NCBI RefSeq assembly: GCF_032362555.1
Contig: NC_083526.1
Location: 3,058,001 to 3,122,000 of the forward strand
From: Amyelois transitella
Lineage: Eukaryota; Arthropoda; Insecta; Lepidoptera; Pyralidae
Length of the DNA stretch: 64,000 nt
Direction of reading: 5' to 3'
The position numbers and the translations under genes are program-made. Under the pieces are notes generated by a model. The model was not told the DNA's origin, did not search any database, and saw only the letters and a program-made list of their open reading frames with translations. Positions 1 through 13,800 of the stretch are shown here, in pieces. How positions within the stretch are numbered: the first letter of the stretch is position 1; each line of letters opens with the position of its first letter.

Positions 1-640
1 TCACAGAAAATTCTTTATCTGAGGTTTTGAACAATTTATGTTGTAGTGTGTACCTACGAAAGAAATTGTTTAGAGAGAAAGTGCAAAATCTGCAAAAATA
101 AAGTCACGACGTACCAGGAATTTGACAATCGGAAAACTATTATTTATCATGAATGGATTTTTGAGAAGCAAGACCACGTAGGAAAAGTTGAAAAAAACAA
201 GAGAGTTACATTAAAAAAGAAAAAGGAAGATTTACCACCTAATGTCATTATGAAGTTCGAAACTCTACTGGCAGTTTTCTTCAAGCGGGTTTTAAATATA
301 ACAATGCAATATTCCGCTATTAAGAATCTGCAACGTGATTTATCTCCTAGTGAAGTCATATGCCATATATACTTCAGCGAAAATTATTTATTAAAATATA
401 AAGAAGAAATATAAAGTTTTCATTTCGGTGGAAGCCGCCAACAAATCTCTTTGCATATAGGAGTATTATATTTTTATGATCAGGAAACCAAAGTAGTAAT
501 TCATAAATCTTTTTGTACAATAAGCGAAAATATAATGCACGATGCTTCTGCTATATGGGCACACTTACAACCAGTTTTGAACATGCCCCAAGAGTTAGTC
601 CCAATTATATCGGTAAAATTTTAAATAGAATGCAAAGTTT
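1..640 (+). mobile_element. Decayed copy of an HGKG-signature DNA transposon (internal coding part)
   Basis: The translation of 46-414 is closely similar to the middle of the large transposase-like protein encoded at 15003-16601. Shared points are the Cys-rich start, an EFDN motif, and IYFSENY where the intact copy has VDFSENY. Similarity continues past a stop at 412-414 with SFHFGGSRQQIS and IWAHLQP, then fades near 640. The left end lies outside the window, and the first D of the presumed DDE triad is replaced by Y (IYFSENY). This is an old, broken relative of the 12931-17183 element. Confidence 0.8.
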
Positions 641-770
641 TCTAGAGTATAATTTAAGGAGAGGTCAGGGCAAGTCTAAGAAATTTGGATGGCTGCTAAC
701 TTTACTAATTTAATTCTTGAGAGTTCCTACTTATTGTTAACTAATCCGTTACATTTTATTAACATTTTTA

Positions 771-975
771 ATGTATGGGAATGAAAGTTGGGTATGGCAA
801 AAGTAGCACGAAAGCAGAATAAATGCAGTGGAAATGAGAGCGTTAAGGAGTATGATAGGTGGAAATTGAGTGAACGGAAAAGGAACAGCGTGATAAAGCA
901 ATGTTGTGATGTGAAAGAAGATGTAGTTACAGGAATAGAAAAGGGTATGTTAAGATGATTTGGTCATGAGGAGAG
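771..975 (+). mobile_element. LINE reverse-transcriptase C-terminal remnant
   Basis: Translation gives GNESWVWQK, then RINAVEMRALRSMIGG, and later fragments resembling EKGMLRWFGH. This is the conserved post-RT end of many insect non-LTR retrotransposons. Stops and frameshifts interrupt it, so it is a short dead fragment. The exact clade cannot be fixed from so little sequence. It lies immediately upstream of the repeat cluster before the VIP36 gene. Confidence 0.6.
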
Positions 976-992
976 AGAGAGATCATTCTGAT

Positions 993-1118
993 TATTCATT
1001 ACTTTCCATACGAAATCATTACACTTCCGTCATATTTAATTTTATTTCATTACCTTCCAAATTCAATCATTAACTTCCGTACTTATTTCATTACCTTCCG
1101 TGGGTTCATTACATTCCA
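993..1118. repeat. Six CATTAC-TTCC repeats in the presumed VIP36 promoter
   Basis: Six imperfect copies of TTCATTACCTTCCGT begin near 995, 1017, 1047, 1067, 1087 and 1106, each 19-30 bp after the last. All point the same way. The cluster ends about 210 bp before the VIP36 start codon. On the other strand each copy holds a GGAA core, as bound by ETS-type factors, but that link is inference. Confidence 0.7.
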
Positions 1119-1325
1119 GCTATTTTCTTGACAATGAAAGCTTTTTCATGAAGGCCTTTACTGATAATCTATACTTGAAAGGTACCCGAATGATTATATG
1201 TAACTGTTTTAAAAAATCGATTAAAAAAAAAACTTTCTTCAAAATCGTTGAGATTTGAACGAAACGGAAGAATCACTCTTTGGCATTTGTCTTGTTACTT
1301 GTAGAGCGTCTACGAATTTACGAAA

Positions 1326-4300
1326 ATGTTTCACAAAAAGATCAAATTAGTACAAATTTTCCTTTTATCGATATTGTGCAGTCCTATTCTAGCAGAATGG
1401 AACACACGAGACTATGTTAGAAGGGAGCATTCTCTCACAAAACCGTACCAAGGTGAGTGACCTGCAAATCTGACTTTGATCTTGGGAGCAATTTGTAGCG
1501 AATTTATGCGAATAACACTTTAATTATTTGATTGCAGGGAGTGGAATGACGGTGCCTTACTGGGACTTTTTAGGTAGCACAATAGTTACTACAAATTATG
1601 TTCGTTTAACGCCCGACTTGCAATCAAAATCCGGCGCCCTGTGGAACACTGTGGTAAGCAGTCATAAAGCCATTCAGCCAACTAGATGCGATAAGAATTA
1701 TGGGTTTTAATGAACAAATATTAGTAATTCGTAGGCTAATTTGAGGAAGCTAAATGCTCTTATGTTGTTTGCTGTTTAATATAAACAGTAGTAAATGCTA
1801 ATGGTAATTGAATGCAAGCTAGGCTACACTAAACCTAAAAGTTGGTAATAAATGATTGATTTATTTCAAAGAAGTAAAAGAAGTATGCAAGGATCATGGT
1901 AAGAGGAAAGGTTTAGTATGAAAAAAAAAACTATTTGTTTTTAGTAAATTCTTCATTTAGGTAACAATACTTGTCTCCCATCTATGGGAGATCTTTTTTG
2001 AACCACTTTTCCTCAGACTCTTTCTTGGGCAATGATTATGGATATAATGGTAAAAAAAAAAATATAGAAACAGGACACGCTTTGTTTGTGCAACTTTCAT
2101 AATATAAATTTAAAAACTTATTTTTTAAAGCAAAGTTGTAACTTCAAAATCTATATATAAGTCAGTTATGGTCTTGTTACTATTGTTTTCATTACCTGTG
2201 TAATAAATTTGAATACAATGTTCTGATAATAAAAATAGTGTTTAGTTTCATAGCTAGCTGTAGCAAAGCAACAAACAAGACTAAATATGGATTTTTCTCT
2301 TAGCGTCTTCAATGGTCCACATGATCAGAATTAAATAATAGGCTGGCTTTGCACAGGTAGCATTTATACATATAAACCTAATTCTTGAATCTAAAAAGAA
2401 ACTGCATCAAAATCTATACATATAGAAGAACAGATGCAGGAAGCAAATTTGATTTCTACTATGTGGAAAGTTTTTCTTCATAAAAACTTTTGTTGGTTAA
2501 GTAGTCTGATGGTTTTCCCTTGTGATTACGCTGCAGCAACACTGACAATATCAAATCAGAATGAGGGCTAGTTATTTATAACACTCAAAAAGTAAATGTG
2601 TTGTTCATAAATTGAAATTTATTCGGTTTAATTACTACTTCTTCTATTCTCTTCTTCTATCTTCTTCTATTTGGTTTAAACAAATTAGAATTTGTGTTTT
2701 TCATTAGTCCCAGTTGTATCCTTACATCTTAGAAGAGCAGCTCGAGGTCTGCTTTGTTAGGTTTCCCACAAAGCAATTCACATCTTGAGGTTGATCCACA
2801 ATCGTTGATATGACTTATGCCTTATATTCCCTTTTTGTCTTACTCTGTGCCGTGTGGTTCCCGGCACCAATATTAAAAAGAATAGGACCACGCCATCTCT
2901 TTCCAATGGATGTCATTAAAAGGCGACTAAGGGATAGGCTTATAAACTTGGCATTCTTCATTTAGGTGATAGGTTAGCAACTTGCTGCTATTTGAATCAC
3001 AATTCTATCATTAAGCTAAACAGCTGAACGTGGCGTATTGGTATTTTCGAGACTGTTGGTTTGGTTGGTGGTTGACAATTGGCAAGGTATACACATGTAT
3101 ACCTTATACGGTTATAACATGTTCTCTTACTCTGCAGTTATCCTCAAAGATCACTTCACTCACTCTGAGTGGCAAGATAACATATGCTTTGTCAATGTTT
3201 GTGAATGAGGAAGCTGAAATCCTTCGTATGTTATGAATAAGGTTCTCAATTTCTCGCCCACACCGACTGGTTCACTGTTATTTTTCCTAAGTAAATTTCC
3301 CCTAAAATATCTATGTAGAAAAGTCAATCGTGACCCAAGTAGTTGTAATGGTAATGAAATGAGGTCGTACAAAAACACAGCCAAGGTGACGCCGTAATAC
3401 GGGAAATTCTGTTTAATTGCAAAGATTGTAATGACTATTTTCGTTTGTTAAGGCGATTGGAGGCCAAGAGTGATATTCACGCTTCGTTAATTTTCATCTA
3501 TGGTTTGGAAATGATGTTAAGTATGAAATGAGTTGTTATCAAAAGGAAAAATGATGAAATTATTAATTATTTTATAAGTTTAATTGTTCACAAAGCGGGC
3601 GCGTTTAAAAAAAATCGTTTTTGAAAGTATTAAAAAATCATAGCTAACCTCTCTTTTTGCGTACCCAGTTGCACCCTCTGCCTCTAGTCTGTGTTTTACA
3701 ATTTTATCTGTCTGCATCTTGATTTAGAAAGACTATTAACTAAAGACTTGGACGTCTATTGACAGCCACGTGTTCTTCCGGCTGCCCTTTCAACCTGCGC
3801 TAACCCTACCTCAACATTAACTTATTACCTAAAACGGACGCAATCCGTCTTACTCTTTTACATCTTTTCCACTGAACCCTTATTACCAAACATTGCTCTA
3901 TACATACATATGGTCACGTCTTTATCTCTTGTGGGGTAGACAGAGCCAACAGTCTTAAAAAGACTGATAGGCCTCGCCAAGGCTTAATGATAGAATTGAG
4001 ATTCAAATAGTGACAGGTTGCTAGCCCATCGCCTAAAATAGAATCTCGAGTTTGTAAGCCTATCCCTTAGCCGCCTTTTACGACGTCCATTTGTAAGAGA
4101 TGGAGTGGTCCTATTCTTTTAAAACTGGTGCCGGGAACCACATTGCTCTATATTTATTACATAGGTCAAACCAAGACAATTACTAAGTAGTATTTTTTTT
4201 AATTTATCATTAACTTTTGCACTTTACAGTACCAACATAACCATAATAACCGGTTTTTTTGTTTGAAAAAGAACATGTTTATTATGTAAAGGACATTTAT

Positions 4301-5940
4301 AGTGTTTACACAAATGGGACCTTGTCAAATCCTACTACTATTATAAAGGCGAAAGTTTGTATGGATGTATGGATGTTTGTTACTCTTTCACGCAAAAACT
4401 ACTGAACCGATTACCATGAAATTTGGTATGTAGGTAGCTAAAGACCCAGAATAACACATAGGCTACTTTTTATCCCAGAGTTCCCGCGGGATTGATAGGG
4501 TTTCCATGCGGACGAAGTCGCGGGCGGCCTCTAGTATATACATACTATTTCGCACCAGTAAATACATCTGTACGAATGAATAGGCTTCTTTCCGGCGACT
4601 TTAGTCCCGGTTACATCTTCTCTCTAAAGAGGAGCACGGGATGAATCAGGTAGGTTTTTATACGAAGAGACTCCCGTCCGACCTTTGCAGTTGTCTGAAT
4701 GTACAGATTTCCTCACCGTCAGAGCATCGGTTAGCTCTTAAACTAATGTACATAGCGCAGAAAAGAGTTATTGGTACATGGTCAAAGTTGGGTTTAAATC
4801 CGTGCCTTTATGCGCATCGCGCAGTTTAAATTGGACACTTTTTACGACTTTTGTCCACTGACATCCTATAAATAGAGCTTTTGTAATTTAAATATTTTCA
4901 AAAATGTTCTAGTCATATGGTTACAGTATTCGTAGTATTCGTAACTAAACTTGCATGATTTTAGTTAGTATGAGTGTATTTTTTGTTCCAGCCATGCAAC
5001 ACTCGCAACTGGGAGGTTCAAATCCAGTTCAAAGTGCACGGCAGAGGGAAAGACCTCTTCGGAGACGGGTTCGCGATCTGGTACGTCAGGGATCGGATGC
5101 AAACCGGCCCAGTCTTCGGTAGCAGAGACTACTTCTCCGGATTGGCCATCATTTTGGACACGTACAGCAATCACAATGGTGCCCACAATGTAAGTGATTT
5201 AAATTATGCATCAGCATATATATATGATGCATAGATAGCATAGATGCAGCATAGATGTGATGTGTGGTATGTGCGCTGCGATTAAAGTTAGTAATTTGTT
5301 TGTTCAGTTAGAAAAATCGCTTGGTCGTCTAAAGCCAAAACTGTCAAAGTTTAAAATTGTCGAGTAGTAGTTAAGGATATCACCAAATTACAATCTCAAT
5401 TTGGTCTAAATGTTCGAGTGGTAGATAATGTTATAGCATTAAGTCCAACTATCCTACTACTATTATAAAGGCGAAAGTTTGTATGGATGTTTGTTACTCT
5501 TTCACGCAAAAACTACTGAACCGATTACCATGAAATTTGGTATGTAGGTAGCTGAAGACCCAGAATAACACATAGGCTACTTTTTATCCCAGAGTTCCCG
5601 CGGGATTGATAGGGTTTCCATGCGGACGAAGTCGCGGGCGGCCTCTAGTATTATTTATTTTGGTTCAATATAGAATTTTCACAATTCCTAACATAGACAC
5701 ATGATTACAAAACATTACCATTTAAAAGTAAAAAAAATAGGTAAAAAAACTTTTTAAGTTAAACGGTTTTATGTTAAACATACATTGCAATGTTTAATAT
5801 AAATGTACTAAAAACCAAAAAATAATAAAATAGATACAGTCGTGGGAATTATAAACATATGCATAGACTAGACTAAAATAAAACCGTGGGGCACGTCAAT
5901 TGTCTACAAATTATAGACTTAATTTATAGACTTAATTTAT

Positions 5941-5978
<38 letters not shown>

Positions 5979-8900
5979 CTTTTTTTTTGGCAACACTGCC
6001 TTGCTCTGTTAACAGTACGCTCTCAGTTTATTATTTGAAATTTTCCGAAATACCAAATATTTTCGAGTGAAAGTGATCTAAATCAATAGTATAACATCGC
6101 ATATATCCACTTGAGTGTTATTCAAGAAATTTATAACCGGATTACGACAGTAAACATTGAAGATAAGTCATATTTTTATACCCACATAATTTTATCATTC
6201 AAATTATTCAAGATAACTACCCACATCTGTCAAATAACTGATTTGTCAATATCAATTGACAGCATCAAAATTGAATCTGACATATGAAGTGTTGCCGCAC
6301 TTATAAAAGTTCCCAAAATAACAGGGAGCGCTCTGATCGCCTGGTACTTTTGACGCTGCTCTCGCTCCTAACATATTTCATTAAACCTACTGTGTGGCTT
6401 CTACGAACCGCGGTTTCTACGATCAATGCGGCGCTTGAGATATATGCGCTCTTAGCTCTTTGTGAGGTCTGATTGCCTTATACTGCTTGTTTTGTTACTT
6501 TTCCTACCAAAAATAACGAAAATGATTTGCCACGGTTGTAAATCAGTTCTAAGTGATAAAAACTTTTTGAAATGCAATAGCTGCAAATCTGAGTATTGTT
6601 TTGAATGTTTAAATCTGACAAAAGATTGCTGCGAAGCGCTTAACCCTGATCAAATAAAAGCATTAAGTTGTCCTTATTGCCAAAATGTTACTCGGCGAGT
6701 AAACAACGATGATACTCCATGCCGCCAGCGATATCAGAAAGGCCTGATTCAATCTCTCAACGAGTCTATGAATATTTCTTTCGGCGATGCAACACAGGAC
6801 GTGAGTACCAATATTAGTAGCATGTCTCAAACTCAACCATGTACTAACTTAGCCAACGTACCGGTTACGATGGAAAGCATAAGTAAACTCTTCGACTTAA
6901 AGTTGGCCCCCGACTCATCTATTATGACTAACTTGAGATCTGCACTTAACAAGGACATTGAAAAAATGGTGGTTACTCACGTAAATAGAGCAGTTGAAAA
7001 TTTGAAAAGCGATTTCACATCTACAACTGACTACTTGGCTGCCGAACAAGCTGACCTGAGATCGGATATCAGGGATAAGGACACTATTATTAAACAACTG
7101 CAGTCAGACATGTCTAAAACACAGACTTCGCTCGTCAAACTACAATCCCGAATACAAACGATGGAAAAAATATCACGTGATTTGAATCTAGAGATACACG
7201 AGGTTCCCGAAAATAAAAATGAAAATTTAATGGGATTATTTAAAAAGCTCTGTGAGTGCTTAAAAGTTGATATTTCTGATAGCGACGTGAGAGCGTGTCG
7301 CCGGGTTGCTAAAATGGACCCTTCCACGGATAGACCACGTAATATTATTGTCTCTCTTTCATCTCAACGGCTTCGCGATCATATCCTGTCATCAGTGACT
7401 CGCTTTAATAAATCTCATCCAAAAGACAAACTTGCTTCGACTCACATTGGCCTTAAAGGAGAAACTCGCAGAATTTACGTGGCCGAACATTTGTCCCCAG
7501 AAGCTAAAGAAGTACATAGCGCTGCACGGAAGTTTTGTAGAGATAAAAAATACAAATTTGTCTGGGTTCGTTTCGGACAGGTATACATTCGGAAGGACGA
7601 ACAAAGTCCTGCCCACCTCATTAAAACTATTGATCATCTTAACAAGTTTTCGTGATTGAGTTAAAATGTTGAACATAAAGTTTTATATTGTGTTTCTTTT
7701 AATCCTTCATAATGATTAGTGTAATATATCAAAACGTCAATAGAATACGTACTAAATTACCACAATTGTATCATAATATATTGAACTCCGACTATGACGT
7801 AATATGCCTAACGGAAACCAACCTGAATCAAGGTATATTTGACGGTGAGGTTATAGACTCTCGTTACAATATTTTCAGAAAAGATCGCTTGCAATATACT
7901 AATTCTTCTAAAGAGGAAGGCGGTGGAGTAATTCTTGCTATTAAAAAGTCTTTTCGGGTTGTTCGGAGGGCATGTTGGGACAGCAGTCTGGAGGATATCT
8001 GGATCACTATAATATTGAATGCTTCTAGTTCACTTAAACTTCATATATGTGTTTGTTATCTTCCACCTGATTTAATTGTTTCAAAGTTAGACGAATTCTA
8101 CACAAATTGTCAATATGTTTTGTTGAATTACTGCCAGGATGATCAATTCCTAATCGTAGGAGATTTTAACACCCCTGCATATTCTCCTATAGGTCTCGTT
8201 AGTGATGGGCCATTACACACCCCACATAATAAGAAAAAACTGGTGCTCTTGCAAGAATTTATGTCACTTTGTCACCTATATCAGAGTAACAAAATACCAA
8301 ACGAAAATGGTCGTTACCTCGACTTAGTATTCTCATCAAATGAAACTCTATCTGTTACTCAGGCCGAACCGTTGAGTTTAAAAGATAAGCATCATCCTGC
8401 TTTACAATTCCAATTTCCTTTGAAACCCTACATTGATAAAGGATTAAATTGTTTAAATAAAAAAAGATTTAACTTTTGGAAGTGTGATTATGAAAATATT
8501 CGATGCGAATTAAGCGTGGTGAACTGGTATGATTTATTGTCGAATTCTGATTTAGATGTATGCACAGACATATTTTACGATAAGCTTTTTGAAATTATTA
8601 AGAGACACACTCCCTTTACTTCTGTAAAGCCCCAAAATTATCCCGTTTGGTACAGTAAATCATTAATAAAGTGCATAGAAGAAAAAAATAAATATCATAA
8701 ACTTTACAAAAAATTTAATAATCCTAGAGATTATGACACATTCTCTCTACTTCGGGCCAGATCGAAAAAAATTTCTGATCAGTGCTATAAGAAATATATT
8801 GCTTCAATTGAAGAATCATTGTCGGATAATATAAAACATTTTTGGAAATTCGTTAACAATAGAAAGGGACATTCCTCAATGCCTCAAGTTATGCAATTGG

Positions 8901-10863
8901 GTGATTCCTCTTCCTCTAATGGCCGAGATATCTGTGAAATGTTTTCGCAATATTTCGGATCAGTGTTTCAATCAGATTCTGAGGAGGGTGAATCATCCAT
9001 AAATCAATCCGGCCGCAGTAATGAGTTATTCTCGAATGGAGCGATTAGCACATTGTCTCATATTAATATTACCGAAAAAGATATTATGATGAAAATCAAA
9101 CAATTGGATGCCAAGAAAGGTCCTGGGCCTGACGAACTACCTCCGTTTTTCATAAAAAAATGTGCTAATGAGCTATGTACGCCGCTCTACATTTTATTTA
9201 ATAAATCGCTAACACTGGGAGCCTTCCCTAAACGATGGAAAATAGCTCATATCATTCCTGTGTATAAAAGCGGAGATAAGTCTCGTTGTGAGAATTATAG
9301 ACAAATAAGCATCTTGTCATGTCTTGCTATGCTTTTGGAATTGTTGGTTCACAATCAGTTATACAATCATTTTAAACCAATCATATCTGAAAGGCAGCAT
9401 GGCTTTGTGAAATCGAGATCAACCGTGACCAATCTTCTTGAATACAAAAACTATTTATGTAAGAGCTTTGCGACAGGTGGTCAGGTTGACTCTGTCTATA
9501 CAGACTTTTCGAAAGCCTTTGACAAGGTCAGTCATACTCAGCTTTGCATCGAACTTGCCTCCTGTGGTATTCACGGTAACCTCTTGCGATGGTTGACGTC
9601 CTACCTAGACAAAAGAAGCCAGCTGGTGACCTTGAGAGGGTATACTTCATCTCCCATTGCAGTGGCATCGGGTGTGCCGCAGGGGTCACATTTGGGACCT
9701 TTACTCTTTGTTGTGTTCATTAACAGTCTTATCGAGCGCCTATCTTGTGAATGTCTCTTGTACGCTGATGATTTAAAAATATTTAAAACTATTGAGAACA
9801 CCAACGATTGTAAATTGTTACAGAGAGATTTAGATACCATTTCAAATTGGTGCAAGGAAAAACTTATGAATCTCAACATAGGCAAATGTTTCGTCATAAC
9901 ATTCACTAACAAGTGTAATAAGATTGTTGTTGACTATACTATTGAAAACCAGGTCCTTAAAAGATGTAATGTTGTCAAAGATCTAGGTGTTATGTTTGAT
10001 GACAAACTGACTTTCAGAGCACATTACGACCATATAACAAAAAGAGCAAATCAGCTCCTTGGGTTTGTATTCAGATCCACTAAAGGTTTTAAAAAGCCTC
10101 AGTCAATTATATATTTATTTAATACCTTGGTCAGATCAATTTTGGAATACGGCAGCCCAATATGGTCACCACACTACAAGGTACATGTGGATGAAATAGA
10201 GCGAGTTCAAAAAAAGTGCTTACGATTTTTATGTTATCGTCAACATTTGAGTCGTACCGCTCTCGATTATGAGGCAAGACTATCAATGTTTAACATACAG
10301 AAGTTGGAATCACGCAGAAAATATTTTGATTTTATTTATTTGTATAAAATAATTCACTCTATAATTGATGTTCCTTCCTTGCTCTCTCAACTATCTTTTA
10401 ACACTAGATATAGCAACCGCAGGGCCAATCGAACAAAACTTTTCGCTTTACAAACTTATAAAAATAATACCTCATTTTATAACCCCATTGTTAGGATGGC
10501 CCGTCAGTATAACGAGGTGATGTTAGATAACCCTGAATTTGATATTTTTAATTCAAAACTTGGCTCCTATATTAAAATAGTCAAAGACATCCTGTACTGT
10601 GTTACAGGAGCATAATAACTAGGGTACCTACTTAATAACTTATATATTTAGTTTCCTTTTTTGTATTAAATTCTTCTTTTTTGTATTAAATTTGTATTGA
10701 ATTCTTCTTTGGGTTATCTCTTAGACCGTAAGAATTTTCTCGATTAATTGTTTTTTGTGTACACACATGTTTTGGATTGCAACCCGTTTTTAATATCTTT
10801 TTTTTTTTTTTTTTTTTTAATGTAATTTTTGTAATAGTTGTTATCTGTTTTGTGTGATAATAA

Positions 10864-10894
<31 letters not shown>

Positions 10895-13800
10895 ATGTGC
10901 GATGGAAGAATCGTTTAATTCGTCGTTAGGCAGTTGGCCCGCAGACGGTGCGCAAATTACTTACTATTTTGCTGGCTAGCGAGGAATCGTTTTACTGCTC
11001 GTAGTTTGTCTTTAATCGACAAAACTTATGATAAAAGTACTACTCGCTCAACATTATGAAACCCTAAAACTCGCTTAATCGAGCTTGCTTACTTGTTTCC
11101 ACATTCTAGCCCTACTTATCACACGTCCATCGTTGTCGGTTGAACAACTGCCTAATTATAGTGTAACATTACAAAACAAACATTTTAATCAACGATTGTA
11201 GACAATTGACGTGCCCCACGGTTTTATTTTAGTCTAGTCTATGCATATGTTTATAATTCCCACGACTGTATCTATTTTATTATTTTTTGGTTTTTGTACA
11301 TTTATATTAAACATTGCAATGTATGTTTAACATAAAACCGTTTAACTTAAAAAGTTTTTTTACCTATTTTTATTTTCTAGTTTTTAGTTGTAACGAATAA
11401 ACTCAAAAACTACTGGACCGATTTGAATGAAATTTGGCACAGGGATAGACTTAACCTTCAGGAGTAACATAGGCTACATTTTATCCCACTGCTTAGATTT
11501 TAATTTTGAATAGTAAATTGTATTCTACTTGTTGAGACCTTTCATTTGATACCCATGTTGATGGGATTGATAAAACCTAAGTTATCCGCCATTTTGTAGA
11601 GGCCGCCATCTTGGATTTCAATTTTTTATAGTATATTGTATTCTGCTTGTTGAGCCCTTTCATTTGATACCCATATTGATGGGATTAATGAAACCTAAAT
11701 TATCCGCCATTTTGTAACGGCGGCCATCTTGAATTTATAATGATAATGAATAAACATAATTATATTGTCACCAAAATCCAAAGTGTATACAAAATTTCAG
11801 ATTAATCGGTTGACAGGAAGAGGGTGAAATTTGAATTACTAAATTTGACCCAAGAATAAAACAAACGGGGTGAGCTAAATAAAACCGTTTAAAAAGAATA
11901 TATTTTCTTTCACAGCACCAGCACCCGTACATCTCCGCTATGATTAACAATGGTACCCTGCATTACGACCACGACCGGGACGGAACCCACACCCAGCTGT
12001 CCGGCTGCGAGGCGAAATTCAGGAACTTTAACCACGACACCCACATCTCCATCATCTACAAGGACGACACCCTCATTGGTGAGTCTCTCCTGAACGCTAT
12101 AAGCTATAAGTGTATGCCATGCCATGACCAACCACCAGCTTCCTGGATTTTCATATTCCGGGACCAGCGGCAGTTAACGACAGTCAATAAAAGCTTATTC
12201 AAACAACGGTTGTAGATGTCGTTTAAGACAGAAAATGCGAATGTGTTTACACTTTCGTCTCCTACAACATTTATGGTCCGGCCCGAGTCTTGATTCCAGG
12301 GTGCACTGGAACAAACATCGTTATATGATCAATAACAATAAAAAAAACATATCGGCTTCAAAAATAACTCATTTAACGTAACAATCCAATAATATAAGAC
12401 GATATCTGTGGCGCAACGGTAGCACGTTTGTCTGCGACACCGGAGGTCTCAGGTTCGAATCCCGGCCAGGGCATGATGAGAAACGAAATTTTTCTGATTG
12501 GCCTGGATCTTGGACGTTTATCTTTATAAGTATTTATTATAAAATATAGTATCATTGAGTTAGTATCTCTTAACACAAGTTTCGAACTTATTTCCAGGCT
12601 AAGTCAATCTATATATTTTGTCCCGTATTAAGTATATATTATTTATTTATATTTATTTTCAAAAACAAAAGGCAGTTTGATTAATTTAGAGCTTATATAG
12701 TCAAAAGTAGTGATGTCAAAGATATTTAAAAAATATAGAATACAAATCCACATTTGTCAATCAACAAAGACCAACTTAGAACAACAACGCGTCTTAAGAT
12801 ATCTCCTTTGTTTACTACACGTGGTCAACTGATACACAAATACGTTACTTAAACCTTGTTACTGGCAGATAACGCTAGAACTAGATTATTTAGGCTTTGT
12901 GCGCTAGAAACATTGACCTTATTGACAGATGGGTGATTCTACGTTAAGAGGGACAAAAGGCGGCAACATTAAAAAATCATACATTATTTGAAAATTTGAA
13001 GGAAATGACAATAATAAATTATAGTAAATAACAAATACTATGTTACCACTTAATTGCAATATCTAAATAAGCTTAATTTGGGTATAATTGCATGTTAACC
13101 GATAAAAAAGTATCTACCCTGGCCTGTCCCTTTACTATTCTGTAACAGAGTTTTTGAAATTTAAAACATTTCTTATATATCCTGTTCTGAGCTTTATTTA
13201 TTTAAAAAAGATGCGTAATCAATTATTTTGAATACTTAAATCAACTCAAAAATAAACATAATTTCTATTTTTAAAAATAACGCAAGTTTTGTCCCTCGTA
13301 TTTTATGTCTCCTCTCCTGGACATTTTTGGTCCTTTTAAAAATGGCGTTAAAGTGCGAAGGTGTAGCAAATTTAAGTCTTGGAGCATTTGTTTCAAAGTG
13401 AAGTTAGCTACAAACGTCGTCCGAGCGAATCGCGTGCTCTCATTGGCGGACAGTCCGAACACGCCACTCGTCTCGCGCGGATGTGTCAGTCAGTGCCGTC
13501 TCTCCACTGGTAAGTTTTATTGAATTGTTATTCATACTTAAAGTTTGTTTGTAATTTGTTGTTACTTTAATTTCTGCCTAGTTTACCGTGTTAGTTTGTT
13601 TTTGCGTAACAGTACATACTTCTCTGATAGTACGCTTTTTTCAATGAAAACTTCTCTACCCTGCCGTATTTCCCCTGCCTCGTGAAATGCCAGGGTAGGG
13701 ACCTTACATCCAGGGTAAATACGGAAGTACCATATCAGTACTTTCTTAGTATTGTACATATTTATCTTTCGTAAAAGAGTAATTTGTTAACATAAATACG

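Larger units (their letters stand above)
5990..10895 (+). mobile_element. Apparently full-length two-ORF LINE (CR1/Jockey group)
   Basis: The element has a 5' UTR, ORF1 (6522-7655), a 56-bp spacer, ORF2 (7712-10615), a short 3' UTR and an (AAAT)n tail at 10861-10895. Both frames are open throughout, so the insertion is probably young. The 5' edge is set only by the end of the poly-T tract and is approximate. The 5' UTR holds several TTGACA/TGTCAA words (6228-6280). It lies in intron 3 of VIP36 in the sense direction, between the arms of the 177-bp inverted repeat. Confidence 0.85.

Noticed and set aside
12402-12475. Possible tRNA gene
   Set aside because: It has A and B boxes but no complete cloverleaf, and the sequence continues into a SINE body shared with 42285-42440.
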